DNA from: Kaistella gelatinilytica
Lineage (GTDB): Bacteria > Bacteroidota > Bacteroidia > Flavobacteriales > Weeksellaceae
DNA: 64,000 nt
Reading direction: 5' to 3'
Assembly: GCF_015679325.1 (NCBI RefSeq)
Contig: NZ_JADPVI010000004.1
Coordinates: forward strand, 62,001 to 126,000
Below, one piece after another: positions 54,557-63,460 of this stretch (within the stretch, counting starts at the first letter, position 1; every line of letters begins with the position of its first letter). The translations under genes and the position numbers were made by a program. The notes under the pieces were generated by a model. That model was not told where the DNA came from. It worked only from the letters and a program-made list of their open reading frames with translations, and searched no databases.

Positions 54557-57051
54557 TGAAACTTAAAAATTATATATACGGAGAATGGGTCGAAGGATCC
54601 GGCGACGGAACACAGCTCTATAATTCAGTGAATGGCGATAAAGTTGCCATTGTTGACACGAAAGGAATTAATTTCGAACACGCTTTGGATTTTGGTCGAA
54701 CAGTTGGTTACAAAAATTTAGCTTCGATGACTTTTTATGATCGGGGCGAAATGTTGAAAAATATCGCATTATATCTTCTCGAGAGAAAGAAAAAGTATTA
54801 CGAAATCTCTTACAAAACTGGTGCAACTCATGCAGATTCCTGGGTAGATATCGAAGGTGGATTCGGAACTTTTTTCACTTATTCCGGTTTGGCAAAAAGA
54901 ATGTTACCAAACACCCCATTTTGGGTCGATGGCGATACCCAGAAATTGGGAGCCAATGGAACTTTTCTCGGAACACATATTCTCACGCCAAGTGAAGGGA
55001 TTTCAGTACAAATAAATGCCTATAATTTTCCGGTTTGGGGAATGTTAGAGAAACTTTCAACTTCGCTTTTGGCCGGAGTTCCAAGTTTAGTGAAACCTGC
55101 AACACCAACAAGTTATTTGACTCATGCAGTTTTCGAGGATATTATTGAAAGCGGAATTCTTCCCGAAGGTTCACTGCAACTCATTTGTGGAAGTGCCGGA
55201 AATATGCTGGAATATATGAAAGACGGAGATTCTGTGCTTTTCACAGGTTCTGCTTCCACGGGAAAAAAATTAAAATCAATGCCTTCCATCGCGCAAAATT
55301 CAGTGCGGTTTAATATGGAAGCCGATTCTTTAAATTGCTCCATTTTAGGTTTAGATGCAAAACCCGGAACTCCGGAATATGACCTTTTCATTAAAGAAGT
55401 TCGAAATGAAATGACGACCAAATCTGGTCAGAAATGTACTGCAATCCGAAGAATTATAGTTCCCGAAAATTTAATTGGAGATGTTCAAAATTCGCTGATA
55501 AAATCTTTAGATCAGGTAAAAATCGGAAATCCATTAAGCCGCGAAACCAGAATGGGCGCACTTGCGGGAAAAGATCAATTCGCTGAAGTTTCTGAAAAAA
55601 TAGAATTATTAAAAACTGAAACCGAATTAATTTACGACGGAAAACAGAATCTGGTAGATGCTAATTACGAAAGTGGTTCATTTATGAGTCCTAAATTATT
55701 TTTAAATGACAAACCTTTTGAAAAAAACATTTCCCATGATGTAGAAGCTTTCGGTCCGGTTTCCACAATAATGCCGTACAAAGATGCGGAAGAAGCTGCA
55801 GCTTTAGCAAAACGCGGAAAAGGAAGTTTGGTGGGTTCCATTATTTCTCACGACGAAAAATTTGTAGCAGAAACTGCCTGGAAAATGGCAACAACGCACG
55901 GAAGAATTTTTGTTCTGAATCGCGATAATGCGAAAGAATCTACAGGTCACGGTTCACCTTTGCCGACATTAATGCACGGCGGTCCCGGAAGAGCAGGAGG
56001 TGGCGAAGAAATGGGTGGTTTAAACGGACTTCATTTCTTCTTACAAAAAACAGCGATTCAAGGTTCACCAGATATTTTAACAGCGATCACCAAAGTTTAT
56101 CAGCAGGGAGCGACTCCAAATTATTCGGAAAAACATCCATTTAGAAAATATTTTGAAGAAGTAGAAATCGGTGATTCATTAGAAACTGCCGGAAGAACGG
56201 TTACTGAAGCAGATATCGTAAACTTTGGAAATGTTTCTTGGGATCATTTTTATGCCCATACCGATGCAACTTCCCTGAACGGAACTATTTTCGACAAAAC
56301 GGTGGCTCATGGATATTTCATTCTTTCCGCCGCTGCAGGATTATTTGTCTCTGGCAAAAAAGGTCCGGTTATCGCAAATTATGGTTTGGAAAATGCCAAT
56401 TTCTTTAAGCCAGTTTATGCGGGAGATACGATCACCGTTTATTTAACGGCGAAAGAAAGAATCAACAAAGGTGTAAAAGGAAGAAACGTTCCAAGCGGCG
56501 TTGTGAAATGGTTGGTTGAAGTCGTGAATCAAAGAGAAGAAACTGTTTGTGTCGCTACGATTTTAACTTTGGTTGCGAAAAAATCTCCTTTTATTAAAAT
56601 TGATTATAAAGACTTTGCAAAACGTTTAAATAATTTAACGGATAAATCTGTACCGAATTGGGGACAAATGAATGCTCAACAAATGTTGGAACATTTAGAA
56701 ACAACCATGAAATACAGCACCGGCGAATTGGAAACTTCTGAATGTAAAACTCCGGAGGAACAACTAGAGAAATATCAGGATTCCCTTTATAATTTTTATA
56801 AAATGCCTAAAGATTTCCCAGCACCATTTTTAGAAGACGGAAAATTACCCGAATTGAAATATAAAAATCTAGAGGAAGCCAAAACTCATTTTATAGAGTC
56901 CGTTAAGAATTATCAGATCTATTACCGGGAAAACCCAGATGCAGAACATTTGCATTTCGTCTTTGGAAACTTAAATAAAGAGATGATGGAATTATTTCAC
57001 CAAAAACATGTGACTCATCATTTTGAACAATTCGGACTTTTTACAAGTTAA
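54556..57051 (+). CDS. paaZ: PaaZ-type bifunctional aldehyde dehydrogenase / MaoC hydratase with extra C-terminal DUF1569-like domain
   Basis: The 831-residue fusion has three parts. Residues 1-520 are an aldehyde dehydrogenase with Glu255 and catalytic Cys294 (SGQKCTAIRR). Residues 535-680 are a MaoC-type hydratase with the DHFYAH Asp/His pair. The last 150 residues are a helical domain with MNAQQMLEHL and HVTHHFEQFGLF. In E. coli PaaZ (681 residues) the first two convert oxepin-CoA to 3-oxo-5,6-dehydrosuberyl-CoA in phenylacetate breakdown. The third domain resembles DUF1569, a DinB-like family. No other paa gene is in the window, though an enoyl-CoA hydratase gene follows at 58214. Confidence 0.9.
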   Translation: MKLKNYIYGEWVEGSGDGTQLYNSVNGDKVAIVDTKGINFEHALDFGRTVGYKNLASMTFYDRGEMLKNIALYLLERKKKYYEISYKTGATHADSWVDIEGGFGTFFTYSGLAKRMLPNTPFWVDGDTQKLGANGTFLGTHILTPSEGISVQINAYNFPVWGMLEKLSTSLLAGVPSLVKPATPTSYLTHAVFEDIIESGILPEGSLQLICGSAGNMLEYMKDGDSVLFTGSASTGKKLKSMPSIAQNSVRFNMEADSLNCSILGLDAKPGTPEYDLFIKEVRNEMTTKSGQKCTAIRRIIVPENLIGDVQNSLIKSLDQVKIGNPLSRETRMGALAGKDQFAEVSEKIELLKTETELIYDGKQNLVDANYESGSFMSPKLFLNDKPFEKNISHDVEAFGPVSTIMPYKDAEEAAALAKRGKGSLVGSIISHDEKFVAETAWKMATTHGRIFVLNRDNAKESTGHGSPLPTLMHGGPGRAGGGEEMGGLNGLHFFLQKTAIQGSPDILTAITKVYQQGATPNYSEKHPFRKYFEEVEIGDSLETAGRTVTEADIVNFGNVSWDHFYAHTDATSLNGTIFDKTVAHGYFILSAAAGLFVSGKKGPVIANYGLENANFFKPVYAGDTITVYLTAKERINKGVKGRNVPSGVVKWLVEVVNQREETVCVATILTLVAKKSPFIKIDYKDFAKRLNNLTDKSVPNWGQMNAQQMLEHLETTMKYSTGELETSECKTPEEQLEKYQDSLYNFYKMPKDFPAPFLEDGKLPELKYKNLEEAKTHFIESVKNYQIYYRENPDAEHLHFVFGNLNKEMMELFHQKHVTHHFEQFGLFTS

Positions 57052-57056
57052 ATGAA

Positions 57057-57392
57057 ATGGAAAAATATCTAGCCTTGATTTTTGGACTTTTTTTTACTTT
57101 GCAGTTTCCTGCACAGAAAGTTTTTTCTGTTGATTACCAAAGTGAAGCAGATGTGAAAGTTTATGTAGTGAAATATGAAAGTCAGGCAGATTTAAAAGTT
57201 TATAAAGTCGATTACCAAAGCCAAGCCGAAGGAAACGAAGGAAAGTGGTTCTTTGTGAAATATCCGAGTCAGGCGGACAAAAAAATCTATTTTGTAGATT
57301 TCGAAAGCCAGGCAGATTTAAAAATTTTCTTTGGGAAATATCAAAGTCAAGCTGGGTGGAGTAAAAAAGAGAAGAAGCAGTTGATCTATTAA
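57057..57392 (+). CDS. Exported repeat protein, Septknot / DUF6150-like
   Basis: The 111-residue protein has a signal peptide (MEKYLALIFGLFFTLQFPA), followed by six near-identical 13-16 residue units of the form V-(D/K)-Y-x-SQA-(D/E)-x-K-(V/I)-(Y/F) (for example VKYESQADLKVYK, VDFESQADLKIFF). This is the pattern I recall for the family described as a 7(1)-knotted protein (septoil knot, formerly DUF6150). The start at 57057 is 6 nt after the paaZ stop. Role unknown; the knotted fold is not verifiable from sequence alone. Confidence 0.7.
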   Translation: MEKYLALIFGLFFTLQFPAQKVFSVDYQSEADVKVYVVKYESQADLKVYKVDYQSQAEGNEGKWFFVKYPSQADKKIYFVDFESQADLKIFFGKYQSQAGWSKKEKKQLIY

Positions 57393-57431
57393 AGATGATA
57401 ATTTAGAAAGTATTTTGTAAATAAGATAAAT

Positions 57432-57498
57432 GTTCCTGAGGAACTTTATCTCTGTAGAATTAAATTGGAAATAATGTATTTGCGTTCCTGAGGAACGC
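57432..57498 (+). repeat. REP-like palindrome pair GTTCCTGAGGAAC
   Basis: GTTCC-TGA-GGAAC at 57432-57444 and GCGTTCC-TGA-GGAACGC at 57482-57498 are each followed by TATCT. They are direct, 50 bp apart, in the gap between the knotted-protein gene and the glycosylase gene. The sequence is unrelated to the GAA-centred REP modules near metH. Confidence 0.8.
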
Positions 57499-57524
57499 TA
57501 TCTAAATAAATTAAAGGTACTGTT

Positions 57525-58214
57525 TTGAAAAAAACCATCGGCGAAAAAGTAGTAGAATTCAATAAAAAATTACATTATTCTGGAGAGCTTCCTGAAGGTT
57601 TCGATGTGCTCAATCCTTTCTTCGATAATCCCGAAACTTTAACTGTGATGACCGATTTTTACAAAAAGTTTTACAATGATCACAACCAAAGAAAATTCAT
57701 CATCGGAATTAATCCCAGTCGCCACGGAGCTGGAGTTACTGGCGTTCCTTTTACCGATACAAAAAGACTGGAAACGGTTTGTGGAATTGAAATGAAATCC
57801 TCGCACACACATGAAATTTCTTCAGTTTATCTCTATGATGTTATTATGAACTTCGGCGGACCGGAAAATTTTTACAAGGAATTCTATATTAATTCTCCGT
57901 TTCCGCTCGCAATTATTCGCAAAACAATTCGGGGTGGATTAAATGCTAATTATTATGATGATAAAAAACTCTTCGAAGCCGTAAAACCTTTTATGATTCA
58001 AACTTTAAAAGATCATATTAGTTTGGGTTTAGATACTTCGGAAGTTTTCATCTTAGGAAAAAAGAACGCCACCTTCATTGATAAGATCAACAGGCAGGAA
58101 CATTTCTTTGATAAACTGACCGTGTTGGAGCATCCGAGATATATCCAGCAATACAAAAGCAAGGAAAAACAATTATACATCGATAAATATTTAATCGCCC
58201 TAAATAAAGCCTAA
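57525..58214 (+). CDS. Uracil-DNA glycosylase superfamily protein, SMUG2 type (DUF4918)
   Basis: The 229-residue protein has IGINPSRHGAGVTGVPFTD (about 62-80), the active-site loop and pyrimidine-ring stacking region of the superfamily, and VLEHPRYIQQY near the C-terminus, the HP-x-Y motif of the DNA-intercalation loop. It fits the SMUG2-like/DUF4918 branch, which removes deaminated bases. No ATG lies near the N-terminus, and the start is TTG at 57525. The stop overlaps the next gene by one base (TAATG). Confidence 0.82.
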   Translation: MKKTIGEKVVEFNKKLHYSGELPEGFDVLNPFFDNPETLTVMTDFYKKFYNDHNQRKFIIGINPSRHGAGVTGVPFTDTKRLETVCGIEMKSSHTHEISSVYLYDVIMNFGGPENFYKEFYINSPFPLAIIRKTIRGGLNANYYDDKKLFEAVKPFMIQTLKDHISLGLDTSEVFILGKKNATFIDKINRQEHFFDKLTVLEHPRYIQQYKSKEKQLYIDKYLIALNKA

Positions 58215-58981
58215 TGAACAACGGATTTGTCAATCAAGAATTAAAGAATAATATCTCAGAAATCACTTTTGGAACTCCAAAAAGTAATTCTTTACCGGGA
58301 GAAATTTTAGAATTACTCGCTCAAACTATTTTAAACGAAGGCGCAAAAAAAGAAGTAAAAGCAATTTTGTTAAAAAGCGAAGGAGAAAAATCCTTTTGTG
58401 GCGGTGCAAGTTTCGATGAATTATTAGAAATTGAAGAACTGGAAAAATCAAAAATATTCTTTGGAGGTTTTGCTAAAGTTTTAAATGCCATGAGATCTTG
58501 CGGGAAATTAGTCATTGTCAGAGTTCAGGGAAAAACAACTGGCGGTGGAGTCGGAATTGCTTGCGCAGCAGATTATTGTTTTGCCACAAAAGAGTCTGCT
58601 TTGGCTTTAACAGAATTAAATTTAGGAATTGGACCATTTGTGATTGGACCATTTGTAGAAAGGAAAATTGGAAAATCCGCTTATTCTGCAATGTCGATTG
58701 ATGCTGATTTCCGCAGTGCAGAATGGTGTGAAAGCCACGATATTTATCAGTCAGTTTCTGAAAATATTCCGGAGATGGATGCTAAAATTGAAAAATTTAT
58801 GGAAGTTCTTTCTGGTCGAAGTTCAGACGCTTTGGCTTTGATAAAAAAAGTCTCCTGGGAAGGAACGGAGCATTTCGAACAGCTAATGCCCGAAAGAATT
58901 TTGATGAGTGCGAGTTTAATTTTAGAAGATTCTGCGAAAGAAAATATTGGTAAAATTAAAGAGAGACTTCGTGCCAAATAG
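58214..58981 (+). CDS. Enoyl-CoA hydratase/isomerase family protein
   Basis: This 255-residue crotonase-fold enzyme has an oxyanion hole region FCGGASFDELLEIEE and TTGGGVGIACAADYCFA. ALTELNLGIGPFVIGPFVERKIG carries a Glu in the usual catalytic-acid position. Being the next metabolic gene after paaZ, it could serve phenylacetate breakdown (PaaF/PaaG type), but a general beta-oxidation role is equally possible. It is coupled to the glycosylase gene by TAATG and followed by an SDR gene 3 nt later. Confidence 0.85.
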   Translation: MNNGFVNQELKNNISEITFGTPKSNSLPGEILELLAQTILNEGAKKEVKAILLKSEGEKSFCGGASFDELLEIEELEKSKIFFGGFAKVLNAMRSCGKLVIVRVQGKTTGGGVGIACAADYCFATKESALALTELNLGIGPFVIGPFVERKIGKSAYSAMSIDADFRSAEWCESHDIYQSVSENIPEMDAKIEKFMEVLSGRSSDALALIKKVSWEGTEHFEQLMPERILMSASLILEDSAKENIGKIKERLRAK

Positions 58982-58984
58982 TCG

Positions 58985-59719
58985 ATGAATAATAATTCCA
59001 ACAAAACAGTTCTTATTTTAGGCGCTAATTCCGATGTGGCGAAACAATGCATTTTGCAATATCTGGAAATGGGTTTTTTCATTATTGCTTCTTCTCGAAA
59101 TCTCGATTCTTTGAAGAGTTTCGTTCTAGAAAATAATATAGATTCTTCAAAAATTACAGTCAATTATTTCGATGCAGCCGATTTTAATTCTCATCAAAAA
59201 TTTTATGATGAACTTCCAAGAAAACCAAACATCGTAATTTATGCTGCAGGTTTTTTAGTGGAGAATCAAAAAGCGCTGCACGATTTCACAAGTGCAAAAC
59301 AAATGATGGAAGTCAACTATATAGGTGCAGTTTCTATTCTGAATATTATTGTGACGGATGAAACGAATAAAAATCTGGAAAGAATTGTCGGTCTGTCCTC
59401 ACTTTCCGGCGTTCGTGGGAGAAAAAGTAATTTCATTTATGGAAGTACGAAATCTGCGTTCACGCAATATTTGGCTGGACTTCGACAAGAATTATCTTCG
59501 AGAAATATTATCGTTAATGTTTTGGTGAGCGGATATATTAACACCAAAATTAATGAAGGTTTAGAATTGAATAGAAACCTTTTGATGGAACCAGATTATG
59601 TCGCAAAACATATTGTAAATGCAGGGAATTCCTTCTGGATTGTTCCGAATTTCAAATGGAAAATGATTTATTTTATTTTGAAAATACTGCCGGAGAGTTT
59701 AGTGGCGAAATTGCCTTAA
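58985..59719 (+). CDS. SDR family oxidoreductase
   Basis: The 244-residue protein has a Rossmann fold with LGANSDVAKQ in place of the usual TG-x(3)-GIG, then YAAGF, and the catalytic [23 protein letters not shown] (Ser, Tyr, Lys intact). The C-terminal helix is long and partly hydrophobic (MIYFILKILPESL). It is likely the last gene of the unit starting at the glycosylase. Its stop region overlaps the convergent YcxB-like gene by 4 nt. Substrate unknown. Confidence 0.83.
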   Translation: MNNNSNKTVLILGANSDVAKQCILQYLEMGFFIIASSRNLDSLKSFVLENNIDSSKITVNYFDAADFNSHQKFYDELPRKPNIVIYAAGFLVENQKALHDFTSAKQMMEVNYIGAVSILNIIVTDETNKNLERIVGLSSLSGVRGRKSNFIYGSTKSAFTQYLAGLRQELSSRNIIVNVLVSGYINTKINEGLELNRNLLMEPDYVAKHIVNAGNSFWIVPNFKWKMIYFILKILPESLVAKLP

Positions 59720-60249
59720 AATAGCTCAGAAGATTTTTCATGAATGTAATCTTTCAAAATTTCAAAGTCTGCATTTCTAAATTCAGAATGATCGAGCACA
59801 AAATTTAAAGTATTGTTTAGAAAGCTTATTATAATCCTGTTTTCAATCAACTGATAGCTGGTTTTGTCCCAAACGGAACTAAAGTTGTTAAAAGGATTTT
59901 TAATTTCAATTAAATTTTCATTTAAAATAATTGCAAATAAATTTTGATCAGCCTTATTTAATTCGGTGATCATTTGATCAAGTTTTTTTTGAAATTCTTT
60001 TTTTGCTTTAATATAGGAACGCAATATGATTACCCAATAAATTAAAAGGTAGATCGCTCCGAATCTAATAAGGTAATATATCAAATTGCTATCGAAATTT
60101 TTTATCGGGTAAAATCCCAAAAACACGATAACTAAAGTAAAAAGTACGAGTTTTTTCCAATCTTTCAAAAATTTTTTCCACGTCAGTTTAAATAAGAATT
60201 TTTGATTTTCTCTTTCTATATCTTCATCGTAGTAGAGTTGGATCGTCAT
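59716..60249 (-). CDS. YcxB-like membrane protein
   Basis: The 177-residue protein has two hydrophobic segments at about 35-55 and 60-80, then a soluble beta domain. EKKLDQMITE-like helical residues precede LNENLIEIKNPFNNFSSVWDKTSYQLIENRIIISFLNN, which resembles the YcxB C-terminal pattern. Function unknown. The start MTIQLYYDEDIE at 60249 was preferred over the one four codons upstream. Its last 4 nt overlap the SDR gene end. Confidence 0.62.
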   Translation of the reverse strand: MTIQLYYDEDIERENQKFLFKLTWKKFLKDWKKLVLFTLVIVFLGFYPIKNFDSNLIYYLIRFGAIYLLIYWVIILRSYIKAKKEFQKKLDQMITELNKADQNLFAIILNENLIEIKNPFNNFSSVWDKTSYQLIENRIIISFLNNTLNFVLDHSEFRNADFEILKDYIHEKSSELF

Positions 60250-60291
60250 AATTTCATTCATCAGAAAATAGGCAAAGTAATGCGTAAAGTT

Positions 60292-62046
60292 TTAAGCTTT
60301 TAAATTTAACTTAAGTTCCAACTCATCCAATTGCTCGTTAGAAATCGCACTTGGCGCATCAATCATCACATCTCGTCCGGAATTGTTTTTGGGGAAAGCG
60401 ATATAATCTCTAATTACTTCATTGCCATCTAAAATAGCAACCAAACGGTCAAAACCTAAAGCTAAACCTGCGTGAGGCGGAGCTCCATATTGGAAGGCAT
60501 TCATCAAGAATCCAAATTGTGCTTCTGCATCTTCTTTGGTGAATCCTAAAAGATTGAACATTTTAGCCTGTAGATCTTTATCAAAAATTCTTACCGAACC
60601 ACCACCGATTTCATTTCCGTTGAGGATTAAATCATAAGCATTTGCTCTGGCTTTTCCTGGATCGGTTTTTAATAAATGAACGTCTTCAGGTTTTGGCGAA
60701 GTAAACGGATGGTGCATTGCGTGATAACGATTTGTTTCTTCATCCCATTCTAACAATGGGAAATCGATGACCCAAAGTGGTGCGAATTCTTTTGGATTTC
60801 TTAATCCCAATCTGTTTCCCAATTCCATTCTCAAGGCAGAAAGTTGGGTTCTTACTTTATTTTCGTTTCCGGACATTAGGAAAATTAAATCTCCTGCTTT
60901 TGCTCCGAATTTTTCTGTGATTTTCTTTAAATCTTCTTCGTTATAAAATTTATTTACGGAAGAAGTAACAACACCATCATTCTGGAATTTAATCCAAATC
61001 ATTCCGTTTGCGCCAACTTGTGGGCGTTTTACCCAATCGATCAATTCGTCGATTTGTTTTCTGGTATATTCTGCGCAACCTTCAACATTGATTCCGACTA
61101 CCAATTCTGCGTCGTCGAATATTTTGAAATCTTTTTCTTTTACCAATTCATTCACTTCCACGAATTCCATCCCGAATCTAATGTCCGGCTTATCGTTTCC
61201 GTATTTTTTCATGGCGTCAGCGAAAGTCATTCTTGGAAATTTGCCGAATTCTTTTCCAGCGATATCTTTCAATAAAGTTGCGGTCATTCCTTCGAAGATT
61301 TCCAAAACATCTTCCTGTTCTACAAACGCCATTTCGCAATCGATCTGTGTAAATTCCGGTTGACGGTCGGCTCTTAAATCTTCATCACGGAAACATTTAA
61401 CGATCTGAAAATAACGGTCCATTCCGCCGATCATTAATAATTGTTTGAATGTTTGTGGCGATTGTGGCAAGGCATAAAACTGTCCAGGATTCATCCGGCT
61501 TGGAACGACGAAATCTCTCGCTCCTTCCGGAGTTGATTTGATAAGAACCGGAGTTTCTACTTCGATGAAATCTTGTTCGGATAAATAGTTTCTCACTTTC
61601 TGCGCCATTTTGTGACGGAAAATTAATTTGTCTTTCACCGGATTTCTTCGGATGTCTAAATATCTGTATTTCATTCTCAGTTCTTCGCCACCATCAGTTT
61701 GGTCTTCGATGGTAAATGGTGGAACTTCTGATGCATTTAAAATGGTCAGTTTTTCAACAAGGATTTCAATTTCTCCGGTTGGAATTTTTGGATTTTTGCT
61801 GACTCTTTCAATGACTTTTCCTTCAACTTGAATGACGAATTCACGACCGAGTTTGTTTGCGTTTTCTAATAATTCTGCGGATGAACGGTCTGCATCAAAT
61901 ACCAATTGTGTAATTCCGTAACGGTCGCGAAGATCGATCCACATCATAAAACCTTTGTCGCGGATGGTTTGAACCCAGCCGGAAAGAGTAACAGTTTGAT
62001 CAAGATTTTGGATGTTTAATTCTCCGTTGGTGTGCGTACGAAACAT
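60292..62046 (-). CDS. aspS: Aspartate--tRNA ligase
   Basis: The 584-residue class II aminoacyl-tRNA synthetase has an OB-fold anticodon-binding domain (1-110), then the catalytic core with motif 1, motif 2 ([18 protein letters not shown]) and motif 3 (GLALGFDRL). The bacterial insertion domain (about 280-400) is present, as expected of bacterial AspRS. The start [10 protein letters not shown] at 62046 was chosen; three extra codons upstream have no support. A TATCTTTG promoter element lies 58 nt upstream. Confidence 0.97.
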   Translation of the reverse strand: MFRTHTNGELNIQNLDQTVTLSGWVQTIRDKGFMMWIDLRDRYGITQLVFDADRSSAELLENANKLGREFVIQVEGKVIERVSKNPKIPTGEIEILVEKLTILNASEVPPFTIEDQTDGGEELRMKYRYLDIRRNPVKDKLIFRHKMAQKVRNYLSEQDFIEVETPVLIKSTPEGARDFVVPSRMNPGQFYALPQSPQTFKQLLMIGGMDRYFQIVKCFRDEDLRADRQPEFTQIDCEMAFVEQEDVLEIFEGMTATLLKDIAGKEFGKFPRMTFADAMKKYGNDKPDIRFGMEFVEVNELVKEKDFKIFDDAELVVGINVEGCAEYTRKQIDELIDWVKRPQVGANGMIWIKFQNDGVVTSSVNKFYNEEDLKKITEKFGAKAGDLIFLMSGNENKVRTQLSALRMELGNRLGLRNPKEFAPLWVIDFPLLEWDEETNRYHAMHHPFTSPKPEDVHLLKTDPGKARANAYDLILNGNEIGGGSVRIFDKDLQAKMFNLLGFTKEDAEAQFGFLMNAFQYGAPPHAGLALGFDRLVAILDGNEVIRDYIAFPKNNSGRDVMIDAPSAISNEQLDELELKLNLKA

Positions 62047-62104
62047 AATTTTCAAATATTAGAAGTTAAAATTGAAATTGAGATTTACTCTGAAATTTCA
62101 GGTG

Positions 62105-62112
62105 CAAAGATA
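62105..62112 (-). promoter_or_regulatory. Promoter -7 element of aspS
   Basis: TATCTTTG on the minus strand is an exact TAnnTTTG match. Confidence 0.55.
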
Positions 62113-62146
62113 AGTTTTTTGGATGATTTTCAGAAGTGATTTTTCA

Positions 62147-62283
62147 GCGATTCCCTGCGTGAGGGATCGCAATGGAAATCCCGGAATGAAACAAAGTGGA
62201 ATGAGGAATTGTAATGGAAAGCCCGACCCAAGCGGCTGGAAATATTTACAGCATAATTATAAGCGCTGGAAAGGGTCACGCCC
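62147..62283 (-). repeat. Intergenic repeat family C (single copy here)
   Basis: On the plus strand it starts with the palindromic GCGATTCCCTGCGTGAGGGA and TCGC and ends GGGTCACGCCC. The interior carries GGAAAGCCCGACCCAAGCGG, comparable with the arm of family A. Read on the minus strand it runs GGGCGTGACCC to GGATTTCCATTGCGATCC. I recall long repeats of this kind in related genomes. It fills most of the 319-nt divergent gap between aspS and the THX gene. Confidence 0.6.
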
Positions 62284-62327
62284 AAAACTTTATGATTATT
62301 TAAGAAGTGCTTGCCAAATTATTATTT

Positions 62328-62335
62328 TAACTTTG
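62328..62335 (+). promoter_or_regulatory. Promoter -7 element of the THX gene
   Basis: TAACTTTG matches TAnnTTTG 30 nt before the start codon. Confidence 0.55.
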
Positions 62336-62365
62336 GTATAATCAATACATTAAAAATAATTAATT

Positions 62366-62638
62366 ATGGGAAAAGGAGACAAAAAATCAAGAAAGGGAAA
62401 AATTATAGCGGGAAGCTACGGTAACAAAAGACCAAGAAAAGCCAGTTCTGTCATAGAAATCCCGGTTAAAGTATTAGATGAAAATGATAAAAAAGCGCCG
62501 AAGGAGAAAGTGAAAAAAGCAGTCGCTTCTCCAGCAGAGAAAACTGAAAATGCAGAAGTAGAAAAAAAACCAAAAGCTGCTGCAAAACCGAAAGCAGATA
62601 AAAAAGAAGACACCGAAGAGGTGAAAACTAAAGAGTAG
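62366..62638 (+). CDS. 30S ribosomal protein THX with extended Lys/Glu tail
   Basis: The 90-residue protein begins MGKGDKKSRKGKIIAGSYGN and KRPRK, matching the THX/S31e-like family of Bacteroidota, a small basic protein in the 30S head. The family is usually about 30-60 residues. The remaining 60 are low-complexity Lys/Glu/Ala/Pro (KKPKAAAKPKADKKED), probably disordered. It is monocistronic with promoter and terminator. The tail resembles those added to L17 and S3 in this genome. Confidence 0.85.
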   Translation: MGKGDKKSRKGKIIAGSYGNKRPRKASSVIEIPVKVLDENDKKAPKEKVKKAVASPAEKTENAEVEKKPKAAAKPKADKKEDTEEVKTKE

Positions 62639-62642
62639 ATAT

Positions 62643-62677
62643 AAAAAAAACCGAAGAATGATCCTCGGTTTTTTTTA
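62643..62677. terminator. Terminator between the THX and DUF937 genes
   Basis: AAAAAAACCGA and TCGGTTTTTTTT flank a short loop; it can serve both converging genes. Confidence 0.88.
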
Positions 62678-62697
62678 TGATTTGATTTTTTGTAGAA

Positions 62698-63366
62698 TTA
62701 TTTTCCGCCAAAGAGACCGCCTAAAAGTCCACCCAAACCGCCTTGACCTTGTTGCTGATTGCCACCGCCAAGAACGCTTTCGAGAATTCCTCCTAGTCCA
62801 CCGCCTGAATTTTGGTTCGCGCCGCCAAGAACACTTCCTAAAATATCAGTTATAGGATTTGAGCCGCCTTGCGATTGTTGTTGCTGAACGTGGCTGCTTG
62901 CATTGCCCAAAATTCCGCCCAGCAGATCTCCTAAACCACCGCCGGAAGTTACACCGTTCGATTGTTTTTCTTTCCCGATAAATCCCATAATGACAGGAGC
63001 TAACATGGCTAAAATCGGTCCGATCTTATCCATTGAAATCCCCGTATTCTGTGAAAGTTGATTTTCTACCGTTGATTTTTGATCTCCAAAAACGTGATCT
63101 AAAATTGAACTTCCTTCTTGCTGCCGATCAGCTGCCTGAGAAGGATCATTTAAAATACTTCCGTCGTGATCTTTATCAAGCGCTGTATTCAAGGCTTCTG
63201 CATCTGCAGGACTGTCTTGGGATTTTTTTCTTAAGTAAGAAATAACCAGTGGTGCAGCAACTGCCAGTAAAGCGATAACCTGCGTTTTGCTGATTCCGAA
63301 TTTGTTTTCAGCATCAGAAGCAACTTGATTTCCTGTGCTGCCTGTGATTAAGTCGAGTAAGCTCAT
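62698..63366 (-). CDS. DUF937 domain protein
   Basis: The 222-residue protein has an N-terminal DUF937 helical domain (1-130, GISKTQVIALLAVAAPLVISYLRKK, then DHDGSILND and HVFGDQKSTVENQLSQNTGISMDKIGPILAMLAPVIMG). The C-terminal 90 residues are Gly/Gln-rich repeats (GGLGGLLGGLFGG), probably disordered or aggregation-prone. No signal peptide is visible. Function unknown. It is a stand-alone minus-strand gene. Confidence 0.85.
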   Translation of the reverse strand: MSLLDLITGSTGNQVASDAENKFGISKTQVIALLAVAAPLVISYLRKKSQDSPADAEALNTALDKDHDGSILNDPSQAADRQQEGSSILDHVFGDQKSTVENQLSQNTGISMDKIGPILAMLAPVIMGFIGKEKQSNGVTSGGGLGDLLGGILGNASSHVQQQQSQGGSNPITDILGSVLGGANQNSGGGLGGILESVLGGGNQQQGQGGLGGLLGGLFGGK

Positions 63367-63460
63367 AGTGTTTTATTATTAAGTTAATGATATTTGACAA
63401 TCAAAGTTATCAAAAATTAGTCCTAAAACTTTTTGCAAAAACTTAAATAAATGTTAAACT

